DNA of 64,000 nucleotides from Ensifer adhaerens (GCF_013283195.1 NZ_JABEKT010000006.1:62001-126000), one strand, 5' to 3'; positions 42,540 to 51,075 are shown, counted from the stretch's first letter. The notes: a model not told the origin generated them from the letters alone. Made by a program: numbers and translations.

Positions 42540-44211
42540 CCGGAGCCGGTGACGGTTGCAAGGCCTTGGCGATATCGCCGGCGTCCTCAACGATCCAGGT
42601 TTCGAGCGTCGCCTGGCGTCCGCGAAGGCTGATGTCGAGCCGCTTGTGCGCATCCATCACCACGCCGGCACGGTTGACGAGTTCGGCCGAGACGGCGAGC
42701 TGGGCGTCGTGCTCCTTGGCAAGGCCCTCGAGGCGGCTGGCGGTGTTGATGGTGTCACCGACGGCGGTCAGCGACGTTGCCTGGCCGTAGCCGATCTCGC
42801 CGATGATGGCCGGGCCGGCATGCATGCCGATCGCGATTCTGAGCGGCTCGTCGAGTTCGCCCTCGAAGGTCTGGTTGAGCGCGTCGATACCCTTGGAGAT
42901 GCGGACGGCGGCTGCCAGCGATTGCTGGCAAGCTTCGGTGAAGGAACTCTTCAGCCCGAAGATCGCGAGCGCCCCGTCGCCGATGAACTTGTCGATGACG
43001 CCGCCGGAATCCTCCACCGCCTCGCCGACCATCTCGAAGTAGCGGTTCAAGAGGAAGACGGTATCGAAGGGCAGCTTGTGCTCGGCGATGCTGGTAAAGC
43101 CGCGCAGGTCGCAGAAGAGCACGGCGATGCGCCGCTCGCGGCCTTCGCCGTCCTGTCGCACCAGCTGCTTCTTGATGCCGATGCTGTCGGTATCGAGGAT
43201 GGGAACGACGGTGACGTTGTGGACGGGGCGGAACTGGCAGGCAAGCCGCACATTGTCCGGTGCGCCGATCCGCGTCAGCGTCGTCAACTCGGCATCCTCC
43301 GGCCCCGGGTTTCCTTCAAGGCCCTGGATCACCCGCACGCGGCAGGTGGAGCAGCGGCCGCGGCCGCCGCAGACCGAGACATGCGGAATGCCCGCGGCGC
43401 GGCTCGCCTCCAGCACACTGAAGCCGAGATTGACGGTGGCGACGCGGCCATCGGGATAGCGGACGCGAATGCGCCCACCCTTGGGCAGGATGCGCAGGAT
43501 GAAGGTTCCGCCGATCAGACCGGCAAAGCCGAGGTAGAGGCCGAACCGGATGTCTTCGAGCAGGTTGACGTCGTAGGCCGGTCTGATTTCGGCCCTGTCG
43601 CCGTAGCCGCCATGCTCTTCGTAGACACGTTCGAGCGAGCGGGCGCCGCTGAAGAAGCCGAGCAGCGCGAAGATCGGTACGAGGATGGCGACCGTATAGA
43701 GCAGGATTTCATAGCGCGGAAACCAGGTGCGCCCGCGCATCCAGAACCAGGCGCCGAGACAGCCGTGGCTCCAGGCGAGCAGCAGGGCCAGCGACTGTCG
43801 GGTGGTATTGGTCCAGCTCGACCAGAGCGCGCGCAGCATGCCGGGATAGTCGGCTTCCACGCCGGTCAAAAGCGGCTCGACCCGCGTCGCGGTGACGTGG
43901 CCGATGAGCAGGAACGGCAGGCTGAGGCCGAAGACGATCTTCAGCGCCTCGCGCATCGGCATGCGTAGCGTCTGGCGCCGGTAGAGGCTGTCGAGCGCCA
44001 TGATGAAATGCGCGAGCAGCGCGCCATAGAGCAAGATCGTGCCGGGCACACTATGCCAGACGACGTTGAAGACCTTGCGGCCGGCTTCCATGGCCTCGAC
44101 GGAGATCAGGCCGAGCGAGTGGTTGAGAAAATGGGCAAGGATAAACGTACCAAGCACTGCCCCGGAGACGAGGTGAATGCGCTTGCGTCTATTGGCGGAA
44201 ATGATCGTCAA
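42535..44211 (-). CDS. cyaC: Redox-type adenylate cyclase: membrane anchor + [2Fe-2S] domain + class III cyclase
   Basis: A 558-residue, three-part protein. Residues 1-245 have six hydrophobic segments with histidines at 13, 27, 31, 53, 68, 105 and 149, a pattern like a dihaem cytochrome-b anchor. Residues ~245-340 are a plant-type ferredoxin domain with Cys281, 287, 290 and 325 (C-X5-C-X2-C-X34-C). Residues ~360-540 are a class III cyclase with metal Asp368 and Asp412, adenine-site Lys408 and Asp486, and transition-state Asn489 and Arg493, so it should be active and ATP-specific. It resembles S. meliloti CyaC, reported as a quinone-responsive haem-anchored cyclase (from memory). Start is probably TTG 44211; no ATG is available before residue 41. 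Confidence 0.88.
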   Translation of the reverse strand: MTIISANRRKRIHLVSGAVLGTFILAHFLNHSLGLISVEAMEAGRKVFNVVWHSVPGTILLYGALLAHFIMALDSLYRRQTLRMPMREALKIVFGLSLPFLLIGHVTATRVEPLLTGVEADYPGMLRALWSSWTNTTRQSLALLLAWSHGCLGAWFWMRGRTWFPRYEILLYTVAILVPIFALLGFFSGARSLERVYEEHGGYGDRAEIRPAYDVNLLEDIRFGLYLGFAGLIGGTFILRILPKGGRIRVRYPDGRVATVNLGFSVLEASRAAGIPHVSVCGGRGRCSTCRVRVIQGLEGNPGPEDAELTTLTRIGAPDNVRLACQFRPVHNVTVVPILDTDSIGIKKQLVRQDGEGRERRIAVLFCDLRGFTSIAEHKLPFDTVFLLNRYFEMVGEAVEDSGGVIDKFIGDGALAIFGLKSSFTEACQQSLAAAVRISKGIDALNQTFEGELDEPLRIAIGMHAGPAIIGEIGYGQATSLTAVGDTINTASRLEGLAKEHDAQLAVSAELVNRAGVVMDAHKRLDISLRGRQATLETWIVEDAGDIAKALQPSPAPA

Positions 44212-44350
44212 ATAGCGAGCCCAGCTCTGCCGGCGAGACGCCGGCTTCGGTTCTTTCCCCCTTTATTATCCAGATCGCATACGCCGACAACTTACCTTTT
44301 CTACACAATCTGTTTCGTTATCGTGTCTTGCGCGTCATCGGTCGCCGGCG

Positions 44351-44722
44351 CTATTCGGCGGGGTTCGGCTGCCAGAGTTCGATCGGGTTGCCCTCGGGGT
44401 CGTGGAGCCTGGCGAAGCGGCCGTTCGGATAGGTTTGCGGATCGGTCGTCACCTCGATGCCCGCAGTGCGCAGTTGCTCGACCATCGCGTCGAGATCGTC
44501 GACGCGAAAGTTGACCATCCACATTTGTTCTCCACGGCCGAAGTAATCGGTATCGCGCTTGAACGGCGCAAAGACGGTGCTGCCGGCGCGCTGCTGCCAG
44601 CAACTGTCGTCGTAGCTCGAAGGCACGGTCTCTATGCCGAGGTGGGCCTGGTACCAGGCCGCGAGCCGGTCCGGATCGTCGCTGCGGAAGAAAAGCCCGC
44701 CGATTCCTGCCACTTTCTGCAT
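44351..44722 (-). CDS. VOC-family (glyoxalase/bleomycin-resistance fold) protein
   Basis: A 123-residue single VOC unit: 'GIGGLFFRSDDPDRLAAWYQ' then 'DLDAMVEQLRTAGIEV', and a C-terminal 'ARLHDPEGNPIELWQP' with the metal Glu. Members include glyoxalases, dioxygenases and drug-binding proteins; nothing here picks one. It lies 45 bp downstream of the LysR gene on the same strand and may be co-transcribed with it. Confidence 0.85.
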   Translation of the reverse strand: MQKVAGIGGLFFRSDDPDRLAAWYQAHLGIETVPSSYDDSCWQQRAGSTVFAPFKRDTDYFGRGEQMWMVNFRVDDLDAMVEQLRTAGIEVTTDPQTYPNGRFARLHDPEGNPIELWQPNPAE

Positions 44723-44767
44723 GTCGATTGCCTCCCTGACCTGAGTCCGCGGCGGCTGCCGTTGCCG

Positions 44768-45667
44768 TCATTCCATCATGGGCGGCAGGCGCGCGGCAAG
44801 CGTATCGATGAGCAGGCGCAGCTTAGGCGGCATGTATTGGGTTTTCGGCCAGACGACGTAGGCGCCGTAGGAGAGGGCGGGCGCATCGGCAAGTATCCGC
44901 ACGAGCGAACCGGAGGCGATGCGGCTGCCCACAAGCCAGCATGGCAGCCAGGCGATACCGAAACCGTCAGCCGCCGCATCGGCGATCGACGTCAGGTCGT
45001 CGAGCCGCAATCGCGCCGGCGGGGTGACGGCCTGCGTCTGGCCGGCCTTGGCCGGAAAGGACCAGGCGAGGGGTTGACCGCTGCGCCGGTAAAGGATGGC
45101 CTGATGCGCCATCAGGTCTTCAATCGTCTTCGGGGCGCCGTTCGCTTCGATATAGGCCGGAGAGGCGCAGACGATCATGCGCTGGTCGGCGATCTTGCGC
45201 GACATCAGTTCGGGATCGCTCCGCAGCGGGCCGGAGCGGATGGCCAGATCGAAGCCATCCTCGATGAGGTCGACGTTGCGGTCGCTGAAGTTGAGGTCGA
45301 ATTCCAGGCGGGGATGCAGCCGCAGCAGTTCGGACAGAAGCGGCATGACGCATTGGCGGCCGAAATGCACCGGCATCGACAGGCGCAGGCGCCCCTGTAT
45401 CTGCTGCTTGCCGGATTCCAGCAGCGCCTCGCCAGCCCTGATTTCACTGAGCGCCCTCAAGCAGTTCTCGTAGAACAGCTGACCCTCGTCGGTCAGGCTT
45501 TGCGTGCGGGTGGTGCGATGAAACAGGCGAACGCCGAGCCTCTGTTCCAGCTTGGCGACCGTCTTGCCGACGGCCGAGCGCGAGAGATTGAGCCTTTCGG
45601 CGGCTGCCGAAAAACCACCGGCGTCTGCTGCTTCCACAAACACCGAAACGCCATTGAGATAGCTCAT
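44768..45667 (-). CDS. LysR-family transcriptional regulator
   Basis: A 299-residue LTTR. The N-terminal HTH 'GFSAAAERLNLSRSAVGKTVAKLEQRLGVRLFHRTTR' (given in parts: recognition helix 'RSAVGKTVAKLE') is typical, and the C-terminal effector domain follows the AaeR/DsdC-like branch. It is divergent from an alcohol-dehydrogenase-type gene, and a palindrome lies between them, so it most likely controls that gene. Confidence 0.9.
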   Translation of the reverse strand: MSYLNGVSVFVEAADAGGFSAAAERLNLSRSAVGKTVAKLEQRLGVRLFHRTTRTQSLTDEGQLFYENCLRALSEIRAGEALLESGKQQIQGRLRLSMPVHFGRQCVMPLLSELLRLHPRLEFDLNFSDRNVDLIEDGFDLAIRSGPLRSDPELMSRKIADQRMIVCASPAYIEANGAPKTIEDLMAHQAILYRRSGQPLAWSFPAKAGQTQAVTPPARLRLDDLTSIADAAADGFGIAWLPCWLVGSRIASGSLVRILADAPALSYGAYVVWPKTQYMPPKLRLLIDTLAARLPPMME

Positions 45668-45689
45668 TTTTGTATCCCTCAGGGAACCA

Positions 45690-45706
45690 ATATGACGAAA
45701 TCATAT
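45690..45706. promoter_or_regulatory. Candidate LysR operator
   Basis: A perfect inverted repeat ATATGA-N5-TCATAT in the 106-bp gap between the divergent LysR gene and dehydrogenase gene. Size and spacing fit an LTTR recognition-binding site (T-N11-A class), 23 bp upstream of the regulator start. Confidence 0.65.
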
Positions 45707-45773
45707 CGCAACTGGAGAGATAATTTCAACGCTATGCTTTTTCCATCAGATCAATCCAATGAAAGGAAAGACC

Positions 45774-46796
45774 ATGGCAAGACTGATGAAGCAGTGGACG
45801 ATCGATGCGCTGGGCGCTCAGAACCTCAAGCTCGTCGAACGTCCCGTTCCGGAGGCGGGCCCGGGCGAAGTGCTCGTTCGAACCACCGCCATATCGCTCA
45901 ACTTTCGCGACAAGCTGGTGCTCGAAAACGGCATGGGCATGCCGCTTGCCTTCCCCTTCGTACCGGGCTCCGACATGGCCGGCGTGGTCGAAGCGGTGGG
46001 CAGCGACGTGACGCGCTTTCGAGCCGGCGATCGCGTCATTTCCGTCTTCGATCCCACCTGGATCGACGGGCAAAAGCCAGGGACTGCGCGTCACCCGACC
46101 TCGTTTGCGCTCGGTGGTCTCAATCCCGGGGTCGCGTCGGAATATGTCGCCTTCCCTGAGGACTGGTTCGTGCACGCGCCTGAGAGCATCGATGACGGTG
46201 AGGCCAGCACCTTGCCCTGCGCCGGTGTGACGGCATGGTATGCTCTGGTCGAAAAGGGACGGCCGAAGGCCGGCGACCGCGTCGTCGTGCAGGGGACGGG
46301 CGGCGTTTCGCTGTTCGGGTTGCAGATCGCCAAGGCGCATGGCGCTGAAGTCATCGTCACGTCGGCAAGCCGTGACAAGCTTGAGCGTGCGCTTGCTCTC
46401 GGCGCCGACCACGGCATCGATCGCTTGAACGAAGATTGGGTCGAGCGTGTGCTTGAGATCACCGGCGATCACGGTGCCGATCATATCCTGGAGCTCGCCG
46501 GTGGCGCCAATCTCGGCCGTTCGCTGGAGGCGGTGGCTGTGCAGGGGAGGATCTCGCTTATCGGTGTACTGGAGGGCGCGGAGATCTCGGCGCCGGTGCC
46601 GCCGGTGCTGCTGAAATCTCCGGTCATTCAAGGCATCGGCGTCGGCCATCGCCGGGCGCTGGAGGATCTGGTGGCTGCTGTCGACCAGACCGGCCTGAAG
46701 CCCGTGGTCGATGCGCGCTACCGGTTCGAGGATTTCGGCGACGCGCTGGCACATCTTGATCGCGGTGCCTTCGGCAAGGTGGTTGTCGAGGTGTGA
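45774..46796 (+). CDS. Zinc-type alcohol dehydrogenase-like / quinone oxidoreductase-family protein
   Basis: A 340-residue MDR-superfamily enzyme with a GroES-like N-terminal domain ('FVPGSDMAGVVEAVGSDV') and a Rossmann domain ('VVVQGTGGVSLFGLQIA'). It lacks the usual catalytic-zinc Cys ('LNFRDKLVLENG' replaces it) and the structural-zinc four-Cys lobe, so it is of the zinc-free NADPH:quinone-reductase type. ATG 45774 has AAAGGAAAG; an ATG at 45759 is possible. Divergent from the LysR gene. Confidence 0.88.
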   Translation: MARLMKQWTIDALGAQNLKLVERPVPEAGPGEVLVRTTAISLNFRDKLVLENGMGMPLAFPFVPGSDMAGVVEAVGSDVTRFRAGDRVISVFDPTWIDGQKPGTARHPTSFALGGLNPGVASEYVAFPEDWFVHAPESIDDGEASTLPCAGVTAWYALVEKGRPKAGDRVVVQGTGGVSLFGLQIAKAHGAEVIVTSASRDKLERALALGADHGIDRLNEDWVERVLEITGDHGADHILELAGGANLGRSLEAVAVQGRISLIGVLEGAEISAPVPPVLLKSPVIQGIGVGHRRALEDLVAAVDQTGLKPVVDARYRFEDFGDALAHLDRGAFGKVVVEV

Positions 46797-46812
46797 GGCG
46801 CCTTTGACAACA

Positions 46813-46845
46813 ACGCCGCCGGATTGTTGCTCCGGCGGCGTTTTT
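46813..46845 (+). terminator. Intrinsic terminator of the dehydrogenase gene
   Basis: ACGCCGCCGG (46813-46822) and CCGGCGGCGT (46832-46841), 10-bp stem, 9-nt loop, followed by TTTTT. 17 bp after the stop codon. Confidence 0.92.
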
Positions 46846-46853
46846 CGTGGGCT

Positions 46854-46896
46854 AAAGCGGTTCCAGGAACCCGCTGCGGTTTCCTGGAACCGCTTT
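46854..46896. terminator. Long perfect hairpin between convergent genes
   Basis: Sixteen-bp perfect arms AAAGCGGTTCCAGGAA (46854-46869) and the complement (46881-46896) with an 11-nt loop, 7 bp after the preA stop. It likely ends the preTA transcript; the weak T-run and the AAAGCGGTTCC motif, seen in other repeats here, also allow a repetitive element. Confidence 0.6.
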
Positions 46897-46903
46897 CGCC
46901 TGC

Positions 46904-48217
46904 CTATTCCGCGGCCTGGCGGGCCATCGGATTGTTCGGATGCGTTGTCCAGTTGGCATAGTTCGGATCGACCGGCTTGCCGGTGCGCTGATCCATGCTG
47001 CCTGCCGGCAGCTCTTCCATGGTAATGCAGTTCTCGACGGGACAGACGTTGACGCAGAGATTGCAACCGACGCACTCGTCTTCCATCACCTCGAAATGGC
47101 GTACGCCATTGACGAACTGGGTAATCGCCTGGTGCGACGTGTCCTCGCAGGCGATGTGACAGCGGCCGCACTTGATGCAGGAATCCTGATCGATCTTGGC
47201 CTTGGCGATGTAGTTGAGGTTGAGGTACTGCCAGTCGGTGACATTCTGCACGGCGCGGCCGGTGATGTCGTCGAGGTTGCGGTGCCCCTTGGCATCCATC
47301 CAGTCGGAGAGGCCGGAGATCATTTCCTGGACGATCTTGAAGCCGTAGGTCATCGCCGCGGTGCAGACCTGCACGTTGCCGGCGCCAAGCACCAGGAACT
47401 CGGCCGCGTCGCGCCAGGTGGTGATCCCGCCGATGCCCGAGATCGGCAGGCCGTAGGTCTCGGGATCGCGGGCGATCTCGGCGACCATGTTGAGGGCGAT
47501 CGGCTTGACGGCCGGGCCGCAATAACCGCCATGGGTGCCCTTGCCGCCGACCGTCGGGTTCGGTGCGAAGTTGTCGAGATCGACGGAGACGATCGAGTTG
47601 ATCGTGTTGATCAACGACACGGCATCGGTGCCGCCGGCCTTGGCCGCCCGCGCCGGCTTGCGCACGTCGGTAATATTCGGCGTCAGCTTGGTGATGACGG
47701 GCATGCGCGTGTACTGCTTGCACCAACGCACGACCATCTCGATATATTCCGGCACCTGGCCGACCGCGGCACCCATGCCGCGCTCGGACATGCCGTGCGG
47801 ACAGCCGAAGTTAAGCTCGATGCCATCGGCGCCGGTTTCTTCCACCAGCGGCAGGATTGCCTTCCAGGCCTCTTCCTCGCAGGGCACCATGATCGATGCG
47901 ATCAGAGCCCGGTCCGGCCAATTCATCTTGACCTGCTTCATTTCCCGCAGGTTCACATAGAGGTCGCGGTCGGTGATGAGCTCGATGTTGTTGAGGCCGA
48001 GCAGCCGGCGGTCGGCGCCCCAGATCGCGCCGTAGCGCGGGCCGTTGACGTTGACGACGGGCGGTCCTTCCTCGCCGAGCGTCTTCCAGACGACGCCGCC
48101 CCAGCCCGCCTTGAAGGCGCGCTCGACGTTATAGGCCTTGTCCGTCGGCGGCGCGGAGGCCAGCCAGAACGGGTTCGGGGATTTGATGCCGACAAAATTG
48201 TTGCGTAGATCAGCCAT
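46904..48217 (-). CDS. preA: NAD-dependent dihydropyrimidine dehydrogenase subunit PreA
   Basis: A 437-residue protein: an FMN-binding dihydroorotate-dehydrogenase-like barrel ('LNFGCPHGMSERGMG' with the active-site Cys loop, 'VSLINTINSIVSVDLD', 'ISGIGGITTWRDAAEF') and a C-terminal two-[4Fe-4S] ferredoxin domain ('CIKCGRCHIAC', 'CVGCNLCVNVCP'). It reduces uracil/thymine to the dihydro form, step 1 of reductive pyrimidine breakdown, with PreT supplying electrons from NADH. A further ~40-residue C-terminal tail follows. 20 bp downstream of preT. Confidence 0.95.
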   Translation of the reverse strand: MADLRNNFVGIKSPNPFWLASAPPTDKAYNVERAFKAGWGGVVWKTLGEEGPPVVNVNGPRYGAIWGADRRLLGLNNIELITDRDLYVNLREMKQVKMNWPDRALIASIMVPCEEEAWKAILPLVEETGADGIELNFGCPHGMSERGMGAAVGQVPEYIEMVVRWCKQYTRMPVITKLTPNITDVRKPARAAKAGGTDAVSLINTINSIVSVDLDNFAPNPTVGGKGTHGGYCGPAVKPIALNMVAEIARDPETYGLPISGIGGITTWRDAAEFLVLGAGNVQVCTAAMTYGFKIVQEMISGLSDWMDAKGHRNLDDITGRAVQNVTDWQYLNLNYIAKAKIDQDSCIKCGRCHIACEDTSHQAITQFVNGVRHFEVMEDECVGCNLCVNVCPVENCITMEELPAGSMDQRTGKPVDPNYANWTTHPNNPMARQAAE

Positions 48218-48237
48218 TGTTCCGTCCTCCCGATCCG

Positions 48238-49599
48238 TTATGCAACGGCGCTCGCCTGCGGCATGGCCGCGGCGAAAGCCCGGTTGATCGCTTCGGCTGC
48301 ATCGCGCCCATTGGCGACGGCCGACACTGTCAGGTCTTCGCCACCCACAACGCAGTCGCCACCGGCCCAGACATTGGCAAGCGATGTCTTGCCTTCCGCA
48401 TCGACAACGATGCGGCCACCCTCGAACGCAAGCGAGCCGAGGCCCGATGCCTCGAAGGTCTGACCGATCGCCTTGAAGATCTGGTCTGCGGCTATGATAC
48501 CCGTTTCGCCGGTCGCGGTCAGCTTTCCATCAACGAGCGTGGTGTATTCGAGCTCGATGCCGGCGACCTTGTCGTCCTTCAGCGCGATGCGCTTGGGCTG
48601 GAGCCAGTGACGGATGGTGACGCCCTTGGACGCTGCCAGGTCCTGCTCGAATTCCGACGCGTTCATGTGCTCCTTGCCGCGGCGGTAACAGATCGTCACC
48701 TCCTCGGCGCCGAGCAGCTTTGCCTGGACGGCTGCGTCGATGGCGGTCATGCCGCCGCCGAGAACGACAATGCGGCGACCGACGGCAATGTCGGCCTTGG
48801 TCTTCGACTGGCGAAGGGCGGCGATGAAGTCGACGGCATCATCGACGCCTTCCGCATTTTCGCCTTCGATGCGCAACGCGTTGACGCCAGCAAGGCCGAG
48901 TCCGAGGAAGACGGCGTCATACTGCTCGCTCAGGTCTGCAAGCGAGAAATCGCGGCCGAGCGCCTGGCCGTGACGAACTTCGATGCCGCCGATCGACAGG
49001 ACGTAGTCGACTTCGCTCTGGGCAAAATCGTCGACCGACTTGTAGGCGGCGATGCCATATTCATTGAGGCCGCCGGATTTCTCCCGGGCGTCATAGATGA
49101 CGACCTCGTGGCCCTTGATCGCAAGGCGGTGGGCGCAGGCAAGCCCTGCCGGGCCGGCGCCGACTACGGCAACCCTTTGACCGGAGGAGGCGGCGCGGGC
49201 GTAGAACTGTTTGTTCTCTTTCATCGCGATGTCGGTCGCATAGCGCTGCAGGCGGCCGATCTCGACCGGGCGCTCCTCGGCCGTGTTGCGCACGCAGGCC
49301 TGCTCGCAGAGCGTTTCGGTGGGACAGACGCGGGCGCACATTCCGCCCAGAATATTCTGGTCGAAGATGGTCTTGGCCGAGCCGATGGGGTTGCCCGTCG
49401 ATATCTGCCGAATAAACAGCGGGATATCGATGGAGGTGGGACAGGCCGTCATGCATGGCGCGTCATGACAGAAATAACAGCGGTCGGATGCGACCAATGC
49501 CTCGTGCCTGTCGAGGGCTGGATGGAGGTCGGAGAAATTGGTTTCGTAGTCCGCGAGCGGCAGGCGGCCGCCGAGGATCCCAGATTGCGTCGTTCCCAT
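48238..49599 (-). CDS. preT: NAD-dependent dihydropyrimidine dehydrogenase subunit PreT
   Basis: A 453-residue GltD-like flavoprotein. N-terminal cysteine clusters ('CYFCHDAPCMTACP', 'CARVCPTETLCEQAC') bind two [4Fe-4S] clusters; the FAD site is 'VGAGPAGLACAHRL' and the NAD(P) site 'VVLGGGMTAIDAAV'. It passes electrons between NADH and PreA. ATG 49599 has GGGAG six bases before it. First gene of preTA; three AACGGTAA-type boxes lie just upstream. Confidence 0.94.
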   Translation of the reverse strand: MGTTQSGILGGRLPLADYETNFSDLHPALDRHEALVASDRCYFCHDAPCMTACPTSIDIPLFIRQISTGNPIGSAKTIFDQNILGGMCARVCPTETLCEQACVRNTAEERPVEIGRLQRYATDIAMKENKQFYARAASSGQRVAVVGAGPAGLACAHRLAIKGHEVVIYDAREKSGGLNEYGIAAYKSVDDFAQSEVDYVLSIGGIEVRHGQALGRDFSLADLSEQYDAVFLGLGLAGVNALRIEGENAEGVDDAVDFIAALRQSKTKADIAVGRRIVVLGGGMTAIDAAVQAKLLGAEEVTICYRRGKEHMNASEFEQDLAASKGVTIRHWLQPKRIALKDDKVAGIELEYTTLVDGKLTATGETGIIAADQIFKAIGQTFEASGLGSLAFEGGRIVVDAEGKTSLANVWAGGDCVVGGEDLTVSAVANGRDAAEAINRAFAAAMPQASAVA

Positions 49600-49912
49600 T
49601 TTTGGCTCCCAATGTTTTCTCAGGATGATGGAACGGTAACACGCTTTATTTTTTTATCAAACGGTAAAAGTTTGCCGTTGAAATGACCTGAAAGCCTTGT
49701 GCTCCGGGACTTTGCCGTAGACGTGCCAAGTGCTTGTTCTTGAGCGCTGTTTGACAGGGCAGGGCAAATAGTGGCAGCAAATCAGAGCGGGATGAGGAAA
49801 AGTGTGTGCGGGTTTCCGCCCGCATCCGGATCTAGCTCAGGGAAGCGATCACGATGTTTTTGGGTGAATCCGACCCCAAGACGTCGCGATCGCGGGGGAA
49901 CGGAGAATTGGC
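49600..49912. other. 313-bp divergent promoter region preT / smoC
   Basis: Besides the AACGGTAA boxes next to preT, it contains TTGACA at 49751-49756 without a convincing -10 partner and a small hairpin TGCGGG/CCCGCA (49807-49824). No gene is seen. Confidence 0.5.
49632..49679. promoter_or_regulatory. Three AACGGTAA-type boxes upstream of preT
   Basis: AACGGTAA occurs at 49632-49639 and 49660-49667 (28 bp apart), and its near-complement TTTGCCGTT at 49671-49679. The last two form a palindrome AACGGTAAA-AG-TTTGCCGTT with one mismatch. They are 33-80 bp upstream of preT, where a repressor or activator would act. They do not match the RutR consensus well. Confidence 0.5.
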
Positions 49913-50866
49913 ATGGCGCGCAGGGCTGAGGCGAACAACAGGCTTGACGATGCTGCCCGCGCGGGCTGGCTCTACTATGTCGCCGGCCGCACACAAGACG
50001 AGATCGCCACGGTGATGGGCATCTCGCGCCAATCGGCGCAGCGGCTGGTGTCGCTCGCCATGGCCGAGCGCCTGATCAAGGTCCGGCTCGATCATCCGAT
50101 TGCCGCATGCCTTGAGGCCGCCGAACGGCTTCGCGAAAGATACGATCTCAGACATGTGGACGTGGTGCCCAGTGATCCTGGCTCGAGTTCGACAACGGTC
50201 GGCATCGCTGAAGCCGGAGCTGCCGAGATCGAGCGCTGGCTCAAATTGCCCGAGCCCCAGGTTCTGGCGATCGGCACCGGCCGCACCCTGAAGGCGGCGA
50301 TCGACCAGCTGCCGGCGATGGAATGTCCGCAGCATCGCATCGTGTCGCTGACCGGCAACATCGGGCTCGACGGCTCGGCCGCCTATTACAACGTCATCTT
50401 CAGCATGGCTGATGCGGTCAAGGCGCGGCATTTTCCGATGCCGTTGCCGGTGCTCGCCTCGTCGGCGGAGGAGCGTGCGGTGTTGCACAGCCAGAGCCTC
50501 GTCCAAGTGGCGCTGAAGCTCGGTGCGCAAGCCAATGTCGCCTTTGTCGGCGTCGGCGAGCTCGGCCCCGACGCACCGCTTTGCCAGGACGGGTTTCTGT
50601 CCCAGGACGAAATGGGGCAGTTGACGAAATCGGGTGCAGCCGGGGAGATCTGCGGCTGGATGTTCGACCAAGACGGCGCGTTGATGGCCGGCAGCTTCAA
50701 CGATCGCGTCGCCTCGGTTCCGCTCCCATCCCGTGACAATGCCTCGGTGATCGGTCTCGCCAAGGGACGGCGCAAATACGAGGCGCTCAGGGCCGCGCTC
50801 AGGGGCCGGATCATCAACGGCATCATCACCGATGAGGCGACTGCCGCCTATCTGCTCAACGCCTGA
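49913..50866 (+). CDS. smoC: SorC/DeoR-type sugar-binding transcriptional regulator
   Basis: A 317-residue SorC-family regulator. N-terminal HTH 'GRTQDEIATVMGISRQSAQRL' (core 'IATVMGISRQSAQRL') and a C-terminal sugar-phosphate-isomerase-like effector domain ('LAIGTGRTLKAAIDQLP', 'NGIITDEATAAYLL'). It sits directly upstream of the smo polyol operon and in the same orientation, like the S. meliloti smoC gene as I recall it. It probably binds the palindrome in front of smoE in response to a polyol or its phosphate. GGAG lies 7 bp before the ATG. Confidence 0.85.
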   Translation: MARRAEANNRLDDAARAGWLYYVAGRTQDEIATVMGISRQSAQRLVSLAMAERLIKVRLDHPIAACLEAAERLRERYDLRHVDVVPSDPGSSSTTVGIAEAGAAEIERWLKLPEPQVLAIGTGRTLKAAIDQLPAMECPQHRIVSLTGNIGLDGSAAYYNVIFSMADAVKARHFPMPLPVLASSAEERAVLHSQSLVQVALKLGAQANVAFVGVGELGPDAPLCQDGFLSQDEMGQLTKSGAAGEICGWMFDQDGALMAGSFNDRVASVPLPSRDNASVIGLAKGRRKYEALRAALRGRIINGIITDEATAAYLLNA

Positions 50867-51000
50867 TCGCACTGTCTCTGCTTGGGAAGGGCCGGCCATG
50901 CGCCGGCCTTTGCGCGTTCATATGATCGCCTGCTGATAAAAAATCCGCAATCAAAACAGCCCCGTACCGTCTCTGTTTGCAGCGCAGCAACGAAAGCGGA

Positions 51001-51029
51001 TTGACATTCTTTTGCGATAAGTGAGTAAT
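51001..51029 (+). promoter_or_regulatory. smoE: smoE promoter
   Basis: TTGACA (51001-51006), 17-bp spacer, AGTAAT (51024-51029): a perfect -35 and a 4/6 -10 at optimal spacing. Start of transcription is expected near 51036, giving a ~40-nt leader before smoE. Confidence 0.7.
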
Positions 51030-51054
51030 TGCCCATGAGCGAGGCAAATGCTCA
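51022..51054. promoter_or_regulatory. Candidate SmoC operator overlapping the smoE -10 box
   Basis: An interrupted palindrome of 12-bp arms: TGAGTAATTGCC (51022-51033) and GGCAAATGCTCA (51043-51054) pair at 10 of 12 positions, spacer 9 bp. The left arm covers the -10 box, so a bound regulator would block RNA polymerase. Confidence 0.65.
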
Positions 51055-51075
51055 ATTTCTTCTGGGAGGAAGTCG

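Noticed and set aside
44229-44245. Hairpin GCCGGCG-AGA-CGCCGGC upstream of the adenylate cyclase as a regulatory stem
   Set aside because: It lies where the cyclase reading frame is still open upstream, so it could be coding if the true start is earlier; evidence is too thin.
48217-49686. A 489-codon plus-strand frame opposite preT
   Set aside because: PreT shows Fe-S, FAD and NAD motifs on the minus strand; the plus frame is low-complexity Gly/Val/Asp-rich shadow.
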